Assembly (NCBI GenBank): GCA_028023455.1
Contig: JAQFVV010006271.1
Coordinates: forward strand, 2,806,335 to 2,870,334
Origin: Epiperipatus broadwayi
Taxonomy: Eukaryota; Onychophora; Udeonychophora; Euonychophora; Peripatidae
Reading direction: 5' to 3'
Length of the DNA stretch: 64,000 nucleotides
Translations under genes and position numbers: made by a program
The notes under the pieces: generated by a model
Told to the model about the DNA's origin: nothing
The model's input: only the letters and a program-made list of their open reading frames with translations
Database searches by the model: none
Part shown: positions 63,056 through 64,000 of the stretch, in pieces
Position numbering within the stretch: the first letter of the stretch is position 1
How the letters are laid out: every line of letters begins with the position of its first letter

Positions 63056-63348
63056 TTCCATGTAGTTGTGGTACATTTTATGTAGGCCAGAGTAAATTTA
63101 GCCTTAATGAAAGGGTTAAGGTTCATATAAGTAGAGTTAAACATAGGTATCTTAACTCAGATTTATATATTCATGAATTGAATACAGGTCGTAGAATATT
63201 GTTTGATAATGCTTCATTTATTTATTATGAAAAGAATGGGTTAAAAAGAGAAATAAAGGAGACATTGATGATAAAACTTTTTGATTCTGAGGCTATCAAT
63301 CTTATGAAGACTTCTTTTGATATTAAGGGAAGGTGGAGATTGAAATGA
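63056..63348 (+). pseudogene. Penelope-like GIY-YIG endonuclease fragment
   Basis: Plus-strand coding from the palindrome centre: NFPCSCGTFYVGQSKFSLNE then RVKVHISRVKHRY, TGRRILFDNASFIYYEKNG and LKREIKETLMIKLFDSEAIN to a stop at 63,346. C-x-C-G--YVGQ----L--R---H is the start of the GIY-YIG nuclease of Penelope-like elements, which cuts target DNA for priming. The upstream part of the open frame (62,965-63,055) is merely the antisense of the opposite arm. The reverse transcriptase is absent. The left arm encodes a damaged mirror copy (minus frame 63,144-62,932; C-S-F-G in place of C-S-C-G). Too short to be active. Confidence 0.75.
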
Positions 63349-64000
63349 ATTATGGGAAGGTTTGTTTACTTGTATATATATATGTTTTCCTTTAGTTTAA
63401 TTTTCACTTGAGAAGGTCTATTTGTAGTAGATGAAATCATGGTTGTGTGAAAATTTTGGTAAAATTTTGGATTTAATCTAGTATTGTATTGTTTTATGGT
63501 TTTGCATATATATATATATATATATATATTGTAACGGATTAAATAAATAAGTTGATTATATAATATTTAACTAAATATGGAAGACCCTAATATCTGAATA
63601 AGAATTTGGAATATTCAGAATAAAAAATGATGAATTTTGTAACCGATGATAAAATAATAATGATGACATGAATTTACTATGATAGCTGCTATAATTTATG
63701 ACAGCTGATATAGAATTGACTCAATTAAATATATAATTAAACCAAATATCTTAATACTGTATGCATAACCAACTAATTTTTATATATCTGCTTTTATTAT
63801 ACATATTTTTTAAATAAGTTAACTTGAAATGACATAAAAAATATTCTATGGAATGCTTATTCAAGATTTTTTCTACTTATTATATTTGGTAAAGATAAAT
63901 TCCATTTATATAATGTGTGTGTTTTTTCACTTTCATACATATGTGAAGCCCTGCTCTTCAATTTGCTATATTGAAATGAACTGTGCATAACCTATTTTTT

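Overview
The window is eukaryotic, almost certainly from an invertebrate animal. It is extremely A+T-rich, has many (TA)n tracts, no operon-like gene packing, and consists almost wholly of intron or intergenic DNA filled with transposon remains. I cannot name the species. No intact multi-exon gene was found. The only credible host coding sequence is two tiny proline-rich exons on the plus strand, at 7,736-7,768 (33 nt) and 60,474-60,491 (18 nt). Both begin and end in phase 1, have AG/GTAAG borders, and are followed by homologous introns. They look like duplicated exons of one proline-rich region (formin FH1-like by composition, not proven), so much of the window may be giant introns of one gene.

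Layout. 0.2-2.6 kb and 9.3-11.6 kb hold two copies of an unclassified non-coding repeat. 3.1-4.2 kb holds an inverted-repeat element and a near-perfect 113-bp-arm hairpin. 7.7-8.2 plus 13.8-15.3 kb is exon-intron unit A, split by about 5.6 kb of insertion. 15.8-16.8 kb is a dead Merlin-type transposase. 17.5-18.4 kb holds two inverted hammerhead-bearing repeats. 22.0-24.9 kb is an RTE-clade LINE whose N-terminal and C-terminal halves lie in opposite orientation (twin-priming pattern). 24.9-26.4 kb is a Penelope-like 3' fragment and a second LINE C-terminus (minus). 29.2-30.6 kb is a decayed, unrecognised minus-strand coding stretch. 32.7-34.0 and 37.1-37.5 kb hold four hammerhead-ribozyme repeats, two of them a direct tandem with a 456-bp period. 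39.6-45.6 kb is a minus-strand Ty3/gypsy retrotransposon whose gag is split by a TTAA-flanked piggyBac-like element. 48.3-56.5 and 59.5-64.0 kb are exon-intron units B and C. Unit C contains a roughly 1-kb palindrome carrying a Penelope-type GIY-YIG domain inserted in a (TA)n tract.

How the parts fit. The mobile elements span several classes: RTE and another LINE, Penelope-like, Ty3/gypsy, Merlin, piggyBac-like and other inverted-repeat elements. Every recognisable element gene is broken, though some domains keep catalytic residues. The most notable signal is six hammerhead ribozyme motifs of the short-helix-III type, a kind known from Penelope-like elements. One copy (37.3 kb) has an unbroken core with a two-part stem I, and a 456-bp direct tandem resembles the dimer design of retrozymes, whose RNA is cut to monomers. 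Several of these repeats and the Penelope palindrome abut (TA)n tracts.
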